From Aquatica leii (lineage: Eukaryota > Arthropoda > Insecta > Coleoptera > Lampyridae), in the NCBI GenBank assembly GCA_035610365.1, contig CM069436.1, forward strand, positions 55,195,505 through 55,259,504: a DNA stretch of 64,000 nt, in the 5' to 3' direction. Each line of letters opens with the position of its first letter. The stretch's first letter is position 1. Shown one piece after another: positions 1-12,374 of the stretch. The notes under the pieces were generated by a model. It saw nothing but the letters and a program-made list of their open reading frames with translations. It was not told the origin of the DNA and did not search any database. A program made the translations under genes and the position numbers.

Positions 1-159
1 TATTAGAATAGTAGCGTGAAACAATCTAACGGTGAAAGTTAACCCGGGCGTAAAAGTACAGAACTCGTAGATGGTCTTGTAGGAAGTGAGGTAAAAATGC
101 TGTCAAATTTCATACTCGACAAGAAATTTTCCATACTCTTGCGCCGTTGCGTTGAGTCT

Positions 160-484
160 CGAAGGCTTAAATTGTTTTGTTTGTCTACAATTTAAAGATT
201 TGTAAATATAAATTCAGATGCTATGTTTATGTAACTGTTTATACCGACAGGGTCAGCTTGTTGTACGGTGTGTTGCTCGCTATTCGGCGCAACTTATAAT
301 TCATTGGACCTACGTATAAATATTGTCGAGAACTTACATTTATATACCTTCTTCATCTTCTGTGATATAATAAATATGTATATATATTCGGTGTTATTAC
401 TTCTGTGGTGTTATTTATTCTTTTCCTGCTACTGGTAGAGTTAGACGGTACCTCCCGAATTTAATTTTTCATCGTCTTGGCGCC
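160..484 (+). repeat. Possible LTR end with primer-binding-like motif
   Basis: The stretch ends in an AATAAA-containing AT tract (about 368-375), then a short GC-richer tail and TGGCGCC at 478-484, the start of a common retroviral-type primer binding site. No matching second LTR and no gag or pol frame follow, so this is only a guess that a solo or broken LTR sits here. Confidence 0.2.
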
Positions 485-1199
485 TTTTTTTAGATTTGCG
501 TTATAATCACAGGTAACAAAGCCTGTGATCCTTTTCCGAAGAAGCTGTGCTAGCCGTTGCTTTGTTTTGTTACAAGAAGACCAGCGTAACAATTTATTCT
601 TGGCGGATCAATTCAAGAAACCTGAGTTTTTCGTAACAAATTTTAATTTTAACTACTAATTTCTGTTTTTAACATTACAAGATTAATATAATTAAATCAA
701 TGAAAAGGCAAATAATTAAATTTAGTACGCCACAATTCCACACAAAAAAACTTTAACATTGTAAAAAAGATACTTCCCAAATACAACAACCCTAACAACA
801 GAATTAACCTAATACTATTTAATAATAAGGTAATTAACATTAGTCCACCACCACTAAACACCTCTAATTCAAACTCAACTTACGCTTCTATCATTAACGC
901 ACCAGGACTAACTAATAAAATTATTATAATATTAAAAACAACTAACATACGATTAACTACTTACAACAGAAATAACATCTACAACATGCTGTACTAAAAA
1001 TTAAAGATATAACTGACATGTTTGACCAACATATAATGTCTATAAGATCGACTGTTTAAACTGCAGTAAATGTCATATACGGTAAACAAAACAAAAAACA
1101 GTTAACCGGTTAAAAAACCGCAAATACGATTGCAAAAAGAGAAAAAACTGAATCACCATGTTGAACCAAATTATAAAAAAAGATTAATATCGGAAATCA
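485..1199. other. No gene seen
   Basis: AT-rich sequence with no coding frame, clear terminal repeat or RNA gene that I can recognise. Confidence 0.5.
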
Positions 1200-2194
1200 T
1201 TTTCATAACTAAAGAGCGGATAGTAAAGCAAAAAAAAGTACCAAAAAAGGTGGCATAAAAGGCATATTAAACCTGCCAAAAAAGCAATAAAAAAGGCACA
1301 AATTATATTAAAATTTACAGTTTATTTTTTTGTTTTACAATGTTTATTAAGTGCTATTATTTTCCCAAGCACAAATCAAATATTTTTCAATATTTTGACC
1401 AAGAAGCTGTTGCCTTTTATCATTTAAAATATTTTTATAGAAGGAAAAAGTTCTTTCGACATCACAAGATGTTAGTGGAGCAAATTTTAATGCCGATGTA
1501 TCTGTTATTATTAAAGATATTTTTTGTTGATGCTTCATGACCTCCTCTTTTTGTATTTCAGTCAGTTGTTTAAAGAGGTCAAAGAAGGGTTTTTTGATGT
1601 GACAGAATCCAATTTTTGATTAATTTTTCTTTTTATAGTCCCTGGAGATGCTCTTATAATTGTTCTTATTCTTTCGAATGTAGCGCAAGATTCGGTCATT
1701 GCGGTTTCGCTTTTTTCTAGCTTCTTTAATTCGCCAGGAATGCCGGAAAAGTGTGTTTTTATAAAAACTAGTTTCTTAACAGCTTCGTCATTAAAAGCTT
1801 TTTGAGATTTAGCAATTGCTGCAGAGGCCGTCTCGTCAAATAACTCAACCACCTGAAGTAAAACAATGTCAGATTAGAGTATGAACTTTACCTCTTTAAT
1901 CTTTTCAAAATGTGTGGCATAAAAATTCCAGCAGATAACCAAGTTTCTCATCTTGTTGTGATAGGTTCCGGTGGAAGTTTAACATCTGGAAGTTTTTCTT
2001 TATAGGCTCTTACCCGTAATGGTGTTTTTACAAAAACCTGAAACAAGATCCAATAATCAAAAAGAGAATCTAATATGTTAGAGATCTTTACGTTTTTGGT
2101 AGCAGAAATTAACTTGTTCACTATTGCAAACTCGTCTCTAACGAATTCACACACCCTATGTATTCCATGTGCTAGACAAGTTAAATGTTTTAAA

Positions 2195-2640
2195 CTAAGA
2201 TAAGAACGTCTTCCGGGTTTGGACCGTGTCAATGTTGTAACCGAAGTTGCCAACGTTTCACCCACTTTCGCAAGGGGCTTCATCAGGGCGTGAGAGAAAT
2301 CGAAGAACTCAAACAAGCAACCGAAATCTAACTAAATACTTCTCAAAAGTTAGGTAATCAACTTGTGAACCAAGTCAGATTCTAAACTCAGAAAAGGTAA
2401 GAAAGAAAACGATAAACTTGAAAAAGAAAACGATAAACTTGAAAAAGCAAACGAAAATCTAACAAAGAACCACTACAGAGTTAGGTAATCAACTTGTGAA
2501 CCAAGCCAGATTCTAAACTCTATAGAAGTGACTTAAAAAGAAATAGTCTCCGTATATATAGAAGAAGTATCGTCACGGCTGGTTAAGCTCGACTCTGGTT
2601 GGGTTACGGTTGAACGAGGGCGTGTTTTCGATAAAGGACT
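2195..2640 (-). repeat. Penelope terminal repeat (pLTR-like)
   Basis: A non-coding terminal region shared with 19060-19565. It includes the block GTTGCCAACGTTTC (about 2247-2260), a 21-bp tandem unit (GAAAACGATAAACTTGAAAAA) repeated at about 2404-2450, and a roughly 40-bp block with AACTTGTGAACCAAG present twice (about 2350-2390 and 2482-2522). The accidental open frame over 1948-2316 joins hAT and this repeat and is not a gene. Confidence 0.75.
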
Positions 2641-2652
2641 AATGACCGGGAA

Positions 2653-3680
2653 CTAAAGAGGGGATAGCTCAAAACCATGATCACGATTGAAGTTATTGGG
2701 GTGTTTGATGATTTCTATGCTCTCTTGAAGTTTTCTGTTAAAAAGGAATGGAGATTTGGCAATCACCGAAACGTTATCAAAATCTATCTTGTGACCTGTA
2801 GTGAAATGATGTTCAGTAACCGCAGACTTAGAAATATGCATTTTCCGTATACAACATTCATGTTCTGAAATGCAAGTAATCACGGAACGACTGGTCTCAC
2901 CAATGTAGACTAAAACACATGAATAAGAAATTTGGTATACACCTTGAGATGAAAGTGTAGGAAATTTGTCCTTGGGAGAAGGAAGAATCAGAGATTTTGT
3001 CTGTCGAGTTGAAAATAGGTTTGATACCATTCTTACGAAAAAGTTTCCCTATTTGATCTGTAACCTTGTAAATGTAGGGTAAAAAGGCCAATTTCGGATT
3101 GGATTCAGGAGTAGAAATGTACTTAAGTAATCAAGTACGTGGATGTAGACGACGATTAATAACTCTATGAATATCTCGCTTCATGTAACCATTGGTCACT
3201 AAACTTCTAGTAAGATGACAGAGTTCCGAGTCTAGATTCTCAGGTTGGCAAATAGAAAAAGCACGATAATCCAAAGATTCAATAACAGAACGTTTCTGTG
3301 CAGGATGATGATGAGACGAAGCATGAAGGCATCTATCAGTATGGGTGGGTTTGCGATAAACAGAGTGACCTAGAAGTCCGTCGGGCTTACGAGTCACAAG
3401 AACGTCAAGAAATGTGAGAAAACCATTACTTTCGATTTCCATAGTGAATTTGATATCCAAGTGTTGATTGTTAAGATGATTAAGAAACTTAGACAATTCG
3501 AGCACCAGCACCAGAAACCTGTTCGTAAAACTTGTTATCAAATTGGAAGTAAGTAGAGGATAGACAATTATCAATAAGAGAAACTTAATTCAAGTCCTTG
3601 CTATGTTGAGACAGAATCTGTTCGATGATAATAGGAACTTTAGGAAAAAGTGAAGTGACATCAAAGCTCACAAGAAGATC
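2653..3680 (-). pseudogene. Penelope reverse transcriptase and GIY-YIG endonuclease, partial
   Basis: From the right, the RT fragment shows VSFDVTSLFPKVPI (about 3640-3670), followed by the thumb-like region with FLTFLDVLVTRKPDGLLGHS and YRKPTHTD (3310-3460). The linker follows, then a GIY-YIG domain at 2653-2970: GVYQISYSCVLVYIGETSRS, then SEHECCIR, and an end typical of the family, HPNNFNRDHGFELS. The GIY-YIG nuclease is the hallmark of canonical Penelope elements, where it nicks the target for priming. The catalytic YADD box is not present because the element is truncated upstream. Several frameshifts separate RT from nuclease. Confidence 0.87.
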
Positions 3681-5229
3681 TTGGGGTTCAATGTTTTAAA
3701 TTCGGATAAAATATTTCTAATGCCTGAGCGGATTTGATCATATAAGGTGCTGCATCGGTTACGAATAAGAAAACCTTTCCTATTTTTACGCCATTGGAAT
3801 ACAGAAGTCCTACAAACATAAAACTATATAATTGTAATTAATAGATTGGGTTATATTTAATCAATCATTAAAAAAAAACTTACGTAAATAATCATCGAAA
3901 AAATTTGCAACTGTTTTGTTATTGGTCTGTGGAATTTCTTTGGATGCTAGCAAATGAGTTTGCTGGTTTTAGTTCAGACAATTTACCAACTACAAAATTT
4001 GCTATATATCGACCTCTGCAATCGGTTGTTTCATCAACCGAAGTCCAAATGTAATGATCCCCAATGTCATTCTTTATTGTTTGTATTTTCTATAAAAGGT
4101 AAACCAGCATTTTGAAAACTATTAATATTTTAATTAAACTGCTTACCGATTGGTAACATATGTCTAAATAATTTTTTCTCAAAGTTGATTCATCTGGAAC
4201 AACTTGTTCGGTGTATTTTTCGAGAAAATTGCGAAAATTGATATCAAGTTTTTTAAGAGAAATTTGAACCGACACCAATGCTTCGCACAAATCTAGAGCA
4301 AAAGTTGTTTTTGATGGGCCAGGTTTATTCTGTTGATTTTCTATAACGTTTTTTAACAATGGTTGTTTTATAGTTTTTTTTTTTTTTTTAAGATGTAAAC
4401 CACTACCCAAGTGTTGTTTTACATAGTACTTTTTAGTAGCACCGATCTAAAATAATACATATACTAGTAATTAAAAGCATTTAAATTAAGATAATACAAA
4501 CTTACTGATTTTAAACAAACTTGACAAAAAGGGGTTTTACATGTCGGTTGTTAAATTATTGTCCAATTTACTCCACTTGTAATTATTTTCAAATTTTGTT
4601 TATTGTTTATTAGGTGGCATTTTTTAAAACTTACTCACAGCACAACAGCAATAGACTATCACAGTGTGACAATATCACAGGTATTTATAACAAACAAAGA
4701 ATATCTTGGTCATGTGTTTCAGTGATTAAAGGAATCCCACCGGACAGAATTAAAATTATGTATATGTCTTTGCTTTACTTAAGTACTGAATAGATCTATA
4801 AAATATTATTCATTCAGAAATTCTTCCGGTTTTGTAAAGTGTTTTTTTAACCCTGTCATTGTACATAATCCTAGTATAAATTCTTACAATAGTTCTTTTC
4901 TATAAGCGGCTTTTGTATTTAATGATTTCTGGAAACCATTGTTTAACAAAACATGAAAATCCCTGTTGTTATTTATAGGTTCGTGGTAAGACCTTTTGAG
5001 CAAAAAATGTTAATTATATTATTGTACATAATTTAAGTAAAATTCTGTAATGCGTTATTGTCATCTACCTATTAAAACACTGTTTACACAAACTTTTCAA
5101 AATTTATATGTAAAAAGGCAATATAAACTAATACTCTTTAAAAAGGCAAAAAAGACAAAAAGTTACACAAAAAGGCAAAATAGGCAGGCTCCAGGCATTT
5201 GTCTGACTGTCCGCTCTTTATTCATAACA

Positions 5230-6820
5230 AAGCGTAGTAATAATGTTAATGTTAACAATGATAATCAAAATTTAAGTAGGTACTATGTATAAGAAGCTTA
5301 TCACCAAAAGTATTGTAAGGTTCCCCCAACTATGTTTGTAATATTTTATCAATTCAACCTTGACTTGAAAAATTCATAGTATGATAAGTCCACGTTTGTT
5401 ACCTTTTACCTGCCATATAATAACTACAATTTTTAATAAAACAGAGACCTGAAAAATTTTGCACTCAGCCTCACGAAACGTCGCCTTGCTCCACCTCATC
5501 GAAAAGTCCGTATTTTATGTAACTTATCGTTTTTAAATTGTAGTATTGCTTCTTACTTTGCTTTCTGTTTGTTAATTAGCACTTTAATTTAATATTTTTT
5601 TATTTAATTTGTTAATTTTTTTTTACTAAATTATTTACTCTTTTTTATCGTTTATATTCTTCCAAAATTTTTACTACTTTGTTTTTAAAAAATATCTTTG
5701 TTTAAATGTTCTATTCATATATTGTCTTTTTTTTTAATTGTTTAAATATTGCTTCTATTTCTTTATCTCTTCTATTTTGCTAATAACGTTTACTCTGAAA
5801 CGTACATTGTTTTCGTCTTTATTTTGTTAGTATATTTATTAATTAAATTCATATTTAATTTGCATTGAATATTTTAGTTGCTACAAAGTTCTCATATTCA
5901 ATCAGAAATGTATTATTTATAACATTGCATAATGTAATAGCGATAGTGCCAACGTCTTGTTTTCAAAATAAATAAAATTACGAAAAGATAACAACATAAA
6001 TAATTAAAATTTATGGTTGGGAAATAAAACATTTTACACGTAAAAAAAGAGCAAATGTATAACGTAGATAACGTGACATAAATCTGTGTGAATAAATAAT
6101 GATGATGTCGTTTTGAGATTATATTAGGCTTGTCAAGGTTATTCCAATTAAATGAAATCTTGTTTCAGTTTTAGTGTTTTTGCCAAGTAAAGTAGAAGAA
6201 TTTATTTGCTATGTGTTGCTGTTATGTTTGTAAGTATGAAAGCTTACTTGCCTCAAATGGATTTACTTGGATATTGTTTCTTTAATAATATTTTAGAATG
6301 GTATCCCTCGCTTTTTTGCTTTTAATTTTTATTTATGTTTGTTACTAACTTAACATTTTTTTTTCTATAACTGAGATTAAATGCAAAAAGTATCTTACCA
6401 AACTTTTTAGAAGCTTGAGAATTTCTAATACTAGGAGTAGAAAACCGTGCATTTAAACTTTAATTCCTAATTGCAATCTAACAAAGTTCACAAACTTGTA
6501 GAACTAAACAGTATAAAGAAAATTGTGAAACAAAAATAACTTATATACGTTTGTGATTAACTGTTGTACAGTAAAAAAAACTGTAAAGTGTAGACACCTT
6601 ACAAAAATTCAAAAAATTAATTAAAAAAATGAATTGCTTATAAACCATGCAAAGAAATCACACAAATAACTTTATTATACAAACCATAATTTTTAAAATT
6701 TAAAATGCTTACATTTTTCTTTGTCTGTTTCAGACTTTCACAAGTATTTCAAAAACGTTGAAATATATAAATATAAGCTTAACTCGTTTTAAAGAAACAT
6801 ATTGGGTATCTTTTGTTGGA
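5230..6820. other. No gene seen
   Basis: Long AT-rich stretch with many T and A runs. I see no protein frame, no terminal repeats and no RNA gene. Confidence 0.5.
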
Positions 6821-6828
6821 TACTTGTC

Positions 6829-7063
6829 AGTGACATTTACCACTCTGAAGATGCAAGCTGCAATGTCTTGCGAAACGTCAGTTTGTTTGGGTTCACGAAC
6901 GACAATACGGCAAAGGCCAAGTTTTACTTCTTGTTTTGGCTCTCAAGAAGAGACTATGACCAAGCCTAAGTCTGGGTGTTTTACTACGACGCGGTCTAAG
7001 CCGAAAGTCGCTTATAATTTTAAACATAACAACCGCAAAAGCTTAAGATTTCATATTATTAGT
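6829..7063 (+). repeat. Penelope terminal-repeat fragment
   Basis: This block, with TCTGAAGATGCAAGCTGCAA and CGAAACGTCAGTTTGTTTGG, recurs at 30751-30965 (+) and, inverted, at 29690-30040. The pattern of a phrase like GAAGATG...TGC followed by CGAAACGTC is typical of the ends of Penelope-like elements. A 105-codon frame across it is a by-product of the repeat, since the same frame appears in the second copy with frame-neutral changes but has no protein-family match that I know. Confidence 0.65.
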
Positions 7064-7259
7064 ATTATTAAATAAAAAGTTAAGTAAAAACAAACAAATA
7101 TCTATTCAGATGACAAGAAATATAGAAGTTTTAAAATATACAAATCATATACACGATACAAGTTATGTTTATACATAATTGTGTAAATGCAACGTTATAA
7201 CTCTTAAAAATAACAAAAAAAATTCCAACATGTAATTTTTTAAGATGTGGTGATAGTTG

Positions 7260-8334
7260 GCGACAGTTAAAGAATTAAAAATATTCCTTAGACTTCTGTT
7301 TGCTATGGGAATGGTTCCACTATCCAGATAGCAAGATTACTGGAAAACTACCGATATAGTGTTTAGCTTTCCTTTCTTTCGGGAGCAAATGAGCAGGAAT
7401 CGCTTTCTTTTGATTTTGTGCTGCTTATATTTCTATTCTGGAGATGAGGACGTTAAGCAACCTGACAACGATGTCTTGAAACGGATCAAACATGTTATTG
7501 ATCATTTCAATAGCAAGATGAAAATTGTTTATTACCCAAGGAAACAGCTTTCTTTAGATGAAAGCATGATGTTGTGGCGAGGACGGTTGGAGTTCCGTCA
7601 GTATATTAAAAACAAGCGCCACAAGTATGGAATAATACTATATATGTTGACCGAACCGAGTGGGACTGTTCTGCGATTCCGTCTTTATACAGAAGCAAAC
7701 GATGCAGATCTCAGTGGTGTGGGACATGCATCAAAGGTAGTTATGAAACTTATGGAGGGGCCATTGAACAACGGCCATGCTTTGTACATGGACAATTATT
7801 ACAATAGTTTTTCCCTGTAAAAGCAACTACTTGATAGAAAAACATATACCACTGGTACCTTGAGGGCTAATTCTAAGAGAAAATCCATCAGAAATTGCTA
7901 AAAAAAATTAAAGTGGGAGTAAATTTGTCTGCTTTTAAAGAAAGGGTCCATATAAGGAAATGAAAAGACTAAAGAGAAGTAATGTACATCACAACACAAT
8001 ACAAGCATGAATTTCAAATAACCATCAACAAAAGGGGAGTTGAAAATTAAAAACCACTGGAAATTATTGAATACAATAAATATATGTCAAGCGTCGACCA
8101 CCAAGATCAACTTCTTTCATCTTTTTTTTTTTTTTGAAGTTGTATAATGCCTATTCTGGTTATAAACAAATGGCACTGTACGATTTTCCGATTTCCATTA
8201 TAAATGCTCTTCTTCCCATCAAACCAAGAGTTAAAATTGCTCTCAAACCTCCCAAACGTGCCGTACCGAAATATTCTATTGTGAAGATAACTGAACATAC
8301 TCGTGACAAAGGAAACACACACACAGTGTTTTAA
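7260..8334 (+). pseudogene. piggyBac (PGBD4-like) transposase relic
   Basis: The open block at 7359-7820 has the piggyBac DDE fold: LSLDESMMLWRGRLEFRQYI, then KRHKYGIILYMLTEPSG, then GHALYMDNYYNSFSL, where the aspartates of SLDESM and MDNYY belong to the catalytic core. Upstream, 7260-7390 keeps traces of the preceding helices (LLFAMG and FLSGANEQESL in shifted frames). Downstream, a stop at 7818 is followed by traces TYTTGTLRANSKRKS (7835-7885), KPLEIIEYNKYMSSVDHQDQ (8046-8110) and a C-terminal block at 8134-8334. No C-terminal cysteine-rich finger is visible. The many stops show that it is dead. TTAA-flanked ends were not found. Confidence 0.85.
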
Positions 8335-8339
8335 TAAAT

Positions 8340-9060
8340 ATTACGATTTGTTGTAAAGGTTCATACAACTTTTTTTTTAGTACTTAAGTAGTTCTATTTC
8401 TATTGATACATTTTTTTTTATTGTTCTTTATTTTTTGAAATTCTTTGATGCTTCGACGTTATTCTAAAACAGAATATCATATTTTTATTTTTTCTGTGTT
8501 TTACTGTTTCATTTTTTTTTGCTTAGGTTTGTGTAATATACAAGTAAATGGTATAAGTAAATGGCGTTACTTTTTTTTTTAGGAAAAACGATTGCAGAAA
8601 GTATTTTAGTAAATTCTCCGATCGGAGTTGACTGGCATCTGACACCGATGTTTCACAAGGAGTAGTTATTGTTGTAACTGTTATAATCAAGTTTTATACT
8701 CAGAAAATACATATAATATTGAAAAAAGGCGCATAAATCACAAGTGGCAGTAAAAGTGTTAATGCTTGACATAGTTCTGTCCATTTTTGATAGTTACTAA
8801 AGTGAGATAATTTTTTTCATGTTTACTTAGATTCATTACTAAATGCAACCAATCATTACAACCTTAAACAAATTAATTATTCTCTTGCACATCGAAAAGT
8901 TTGCAAGAAAAACAGAAAACCATGTTTTTGAATATCGAATAAAGTAACCATATTATATGATAAATTTCTCTGTTTTTTAAACATCTTTCATAATAATTAG
9001 AAGAAAATCTTTGACCCGACTAATCACGAGGAAAATTGAACGATGTAATTTGTTTCGGCC
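8340..9060. other. No gene seen
   Basis: AT-rich sequence with long T runs. I see no supported gene; it may hold the decayed 3' end of the piggyBac relic. Confidence 0.5.
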
Positions 9061-9065
9061 CAATT

Positions 9066-9302
9066 TCAACTAAAATTTGTATAGTATTGGTACTTAGTCT
9101 TTGGCCAATGACCTGGATTATCGTGAAAATAGTTTACCTTGCTTAGGTCTATATCAGTGTTGGTTTTATCAAAGGTTGTTAATTGTTGTGGCTCTTCTTC
9201 AGTTGTATTCTGCGCGTCAGATTGTTGCGCCGTTTGGTTTTCTTCATTATCAGTAGGAGTCGTCTTTTCCGAAGCCGAAGCGCAAAAAGAACAAGTACTC
9301 AA
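9066..9302 (-). pseudogene. Possible N-terminal piece of a ZMYM/TTF-type hAT protein
   Basis: A 78-codon frame rich in Q, T and E ends in DLSKVNYFHDNPGHWP. An acidic, polar lead followed by a DPGxWP motif is common just before the TTF zinc finger in ZMYM1-like hAT proteins. The match is short and no zinc finger follows, so this could equally be an unrelated or chance frame. Confidence 0.3.
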
Positions 9303-9399
9303 AGTTCATATAGATAAAACAGGAAACAACTGTGTTATCTTTGTAGTGTTTTTGTCACGCTCTTCGTCTCGTTTTATCTTGTTTATTAAATTTTAGTAA

Positions 9400-10041
9400 C
9401 CGTGTAGATCTTTGTTCTTTCCTTCATAAGACATCGGAAAAATAATAATTTTTACAAAAACAACTGTCAAAAGTTGAAACCATTATTTTTATATTTTACA
9501 TATTTTTTTATTGCATACATGTAATTTGTGGTTGCATTGTGAATTTTTGTTGGATTTTTCGTCATCGTCACAACAATATCTCATAACAACAATATCTCAA
9601 AAACTCAAAACACATTTTTCTGAGCTTTCGAAAATTTGTCTCCGTTTTTGAATAAAAATGCTAAACATTGATAAACAATGTGCTATTTTTTTATTTTAAA
9701 TAAACTAACTCTATGGTAACCTACTAATTTGTTTATTATTTCATCTTAACAACCTGTTGCCATACAGAATGATTTAGAATTTAATTACATTATCTATAAG
9801 AGAAAAAAAACAGCAACAACATATTAAAGTCATTGAAATTTCTGCCATACATGTATTACTAATTGTTTCCTCAAATACAAGCTAATTCTTAATTTTTCTC
9901 GTATATTATTGTAGTTTAAAAATGCAGCAAGTGGCGAAAACCCCACAAAAAGTATATATTTTTTTCCAGTAAGCAAAGTAAATTTTCTACAAGGTTACAA
10001 ACAAAACTGCAAACTTAATAGTTTAGTTTCTAAATACTTTC
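9400..10041. other. No gene seen
   Basis: AT-rich intergenic sequence; no coding or repeat structure recognised apart from the short direct repeat ACAACAATATCTCA at about 9570-9597. Confidence 0.5.
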
Positions 10042-10049
10042 GTTAATGT

Positions 10050-10337
10050 CAGGCGCGGCTTCAGAGGGGAGGCCGGGGGGCTATGGCCCCCCCCCCGACA
10101 TTAAAAATAATACTGAAGTTTTTCTCACTTTGTATGTGATACATTCGCTTTTTTTATAGTTCTATAATTTATGATGGTTTATCGCTTGCAAGTAAAAGCT
10201 TGGTGCATAACGAAGTGTTATTCAATTTTATATTAACGCCATATTTAATACATTATTATTTAAAAATGTGATGAGCACCCCCTCCCGCTTTAAACTGATG
10301 GAGCCCCCACCAAAATAAACTGCTGGAGCCGCGCCTG
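10050..10337. mobile_element. Small non-autonomous hAT-like MITE
   Basis: The ends are inverted: CAGGCGCGGCTTCAG at the left and, read from the right, CAGGCGCGGCTCCAG (14 of 15 match). The interior is 288 bp with runs of G and C near both ends (for example C11 at about 10086) and no coding. CAG...GGCGGC ends are hAT-like, but the flanking 8 bp (GTTAATGT, TCCCATGT) agree only in the last four, so the target duplication is not proven. Confidence 0.65.
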
Positions 10338-11460
10338 TCCCATGTGCATAATATTATAGCCAAATCGTAAATGATATAGTTATTGTAGTCAATAGTGAAA
10401 CACACATAATACAATTTTATGCGAGAAAAGAAGATACGTAAACGCTTAAATGCTTGCTTACGGTCTTGAGCCCGGATGTCATTCTGCCTACTCAGTGGCA
10501 GTGCAATGCTTACGTGACTATGTCATTTATCATTCTCTTTGCAGCACGTGTGTAAAAAATACAGATGCTATAATGCACATTATTCATCACATATGACAAA
10601 CTTTACAGTCGATTTTCTTAGTTGATCTTTAATATTTATTTGTAATAAACGACTTATCGTTTTTGTTTTATAATGACGGTGGTATACAAAACATTAAAAA
10701 ATTAATAGCTAATATTAGTTAAGACATTTGGAGTTTAAATTTAATGGGCTTCCTTGGCCTTTACTTTAAATTCGTAAGACTAATAAACATAAAAATAAAG
10801 AAGTCTATAGTAAATTTGAAAGAATCAATGTATGATTCGTCAGATTGGATTTGTGAATTTGAAGTAAATAATAGATTTTACTGTTTTGTAGGTTTACTGT
10901 ATTCACAAGATTTATTATGGTGTAAAAATAATATTACCGATTTATAGCATTTATAAGAAAAAGTAAAAAAGCATTCGTTATCGGCGAATCACAAGAAAAG
11001 TTGTATGAATTATGCTGCGCTTGGTCGCGTTAATATTAGCTTACAAATACAATTAGACAGCGCTTGCCAAAAGTCAAGTAAAGACTACAATGAAAATGTT
11101 TGTATAAATAGACCCATATATTAAATAAAATAACTAATTGAGTTTACCTGCGACTACCGAGGAAAGTGAGCGTTGTTCCTCTACGTAAAAAAAAATTAAA
11201 TCATTTCTACGCAATCGGTAATACTATGGGACAAGAAACTCGTTCGTATTTCTATGCTAAGCATTGAAAAATATTCTATTAAAAACTGTAAGTTATGGTA
11301 ATTGTAAAAATGAACGAGTATTTTAATTTTAATTAAATTTTAATTTTAAATATAATTGATCTTAAATATAAATCGTGTTAATCTAAGAATGTTTTTCAGG
11401 CTGGGATAATTATGTTTTTTTAAATGACCTTTTTGTATGATTGATCACCAGCTTTCACTG
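10338..11460 (+). mobile_element. Internally deleted hAT copy A
   Basis: This copy aligns by eye with 33433-34408 (inverted) and 60480-60850. It keeps a remnant of the transposase N-terminal TTF zinc finger (SDWICEFEVNNRFYCFVGLL, about 10838-10897, then LLWCKNNITDL and KKHSLSANHKKSC). It then jumps to the right end, where GACCTTTTTGTATGATTGAT leads to the degenerate terminus CACCAGCTTTCACTG at 11460. The left terminus is missing or lies beyond the MITE at 10050-10337, which abuts sequence homologous to the interior of copy C. Confidence 0.65.
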
Positions 11461-12370
11461 ATTAAATTTCTAAACTATAATGAAAGATTTAGAATTTTGA
11501 TTGTCCAATTCCTTAGGGGCGTCCGTTGGCGCCCCTTCAGACCTAGCTCCTGCGTGCCCCCTAGAAAATATTGGTATTTTGTTTTAGAAGTAATCTTTTT
11601 CAAGTTTGCATTCCGGTTGAATATTTTATCATTGTTTTAACTTTTTTTATTTTAAGGTTTTTATTAATTTAAAAATATTAAATACCCGAAAAACTTTGAA
11701 ATTTGGTACAGATATTTATCATAGCTTACTGTAGTTAATAAAAAGTTTTAAAACATTCTAGTAGTTCCGTTTTCGAAACGTTGGAGTGCCTTTTTATGAT
11801 TAGAAAAGGATTATACGTCTAAATCGTTTAGTAAGTAACTGAACTGACCAATAACATATTTACTATATAACCGACGTTAGTTAATAAGCGTATTGTGGAA
11901 AACCATAAAATTTTTAATTTTAAATTACATATACATATTTAAACTGTTTATATAAGCACATATTTGTTTTCAAAAAATCTAAAACTTTTATCAATTTTAT
12001 CAAAACATAATAAAACATTAACATCTCTAGTTGATTCAAAAAAGTTATTATACTTAATCTTAAACCTATTATCTTTTTTGTACCTGAATGTTTACCTATA
12101 AAAAAAAATTCCTTAGAAAATTAATTACTGCAAACTTAGTTTCAATCGACACAGCTTTTTTTTAACAACAGATATTCAAATGATATTAAATGAAATTTCA
12201 CAACAAACACTGTAGGCGAAGTAATCTAACCCGTGGTTTTACAAGACTGTCATTGTTAGTTATTTTTATAGAGAATGAATAGGTGTAAATTATAAAAAGG
12301 ATTATGTAAATACAAGTATTACCTATCTGTTAATTTGTTATTTGGTGCATATTTAATATTAAATAGATAT
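11461..12370. other. No gene seen
   Basis: AT-rich sequence with no supported gene. A GC-richer patch with GGGGCGTCCGTTGGCGCCCC (11516-11535) is a short hairpin of unknown meaning. Confidence 0.5.
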
Positions 12371-12374
12371 TTCT

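Larger units (their letters stand above)
2195..3689 (-). mobile_element. Penelope-like retroelement, 5'-truncated, nested in hAT
   Basis: The insertion is flanked on both sides by the 11-bp direct repeat AATGTTTTAAA (2184-2194 and 3690-3700). These repeats fall exactly where the hAT protein breaks between its FYPNLK and HLTCLAH blocks, so this is a clean target-site duplication. Inside, on the minus strand, are the end of the reverse transcriptase, a GIY-YIG nuclease and a non-coding terminal repeat. The element lacks the front of its RT, as expected for a 5'-truncated Penelope insertion. Confidence 0.87.
1347..4630 (-). pseudogene. hAT transposase relic (SCAND3/ZBED-like)
   Basis: Reading right to left: a possible start near 4630, then a BED-type zinc finger around 4430-4540 (C-x2-C, then H-x5-H in KYYVKQHLGSGLHLK), split by a likely intron near 4447-4505. 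Next come the N-terminal hAT region with DESTLRKNYLDICY (4150-4200) and the catalytic-core start with VDETTDCRGRYIANFVVGKL (about 3960-4050). The core continues after a short intron (about 3810-3882) with VTDAAPYMIKSAQALEIFYP. The next residues, HLTCLAHGIHRV, are found only at 2160-2190, across the Penelope insertion. The C-terminal dimerisation domain (SCDVERTFSFYKNIL, KYLI) is at 1347-1530. Frameshifts and stops separate the blocks. In the family this protein cuts and joins transposon ends in the nucleus; this copy cannot be active. Confidence 0.85.
1200..5190 (-). mobile_element. hAT transposon, BED-finger class, interrupted by a Penelope element
   Basis: A degenerate hAT transposase is coded on the minus strand (see the pseudogene entry). 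Both outer regions, 1240-1310 and 5110-5190, are dense in the motif AAAAAGGCA, as expected for the subterminal transposase-binding repeats of a hAT element. I could not fix exact terminal inverted repeats or an 8-bp target duplication, so the outer limits are approximate. A Penelope-like element (2195-3689) sits inside the transposase gene. Confidence 0.65.

Noticed and set aside
160..484. A confident LTR retrotransposon at the left edge
   Set aside because: Only a TGGCGCC motif and an AATAAA; no second LTR and no coding sequence follow. Kept only as a low-confidence entry.
1948..2316. A 122-codon minus-strand frame
   Set aside because: It runs from a Penelope terminal repeat into hAT coding sequence across an insertion point, so it is a chimera, not a gene. 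The same start recurs at 18956-19210 only because the repeat does.
6758..7075. A 105-codon plus-strand frame with a similar frame at 30647-30961
   Set aside because: Conserved because the DNA is a Penelope end repeat; a third, inverted copy (29690-30040) does not keep the frame.
11516..11535. GGGGCGTCC...GGCGCCCC as a terminator hairpin
   Set aside because: Eukaryotic context and no gene upstream; a chance GC hairpin or a transposon scrap.
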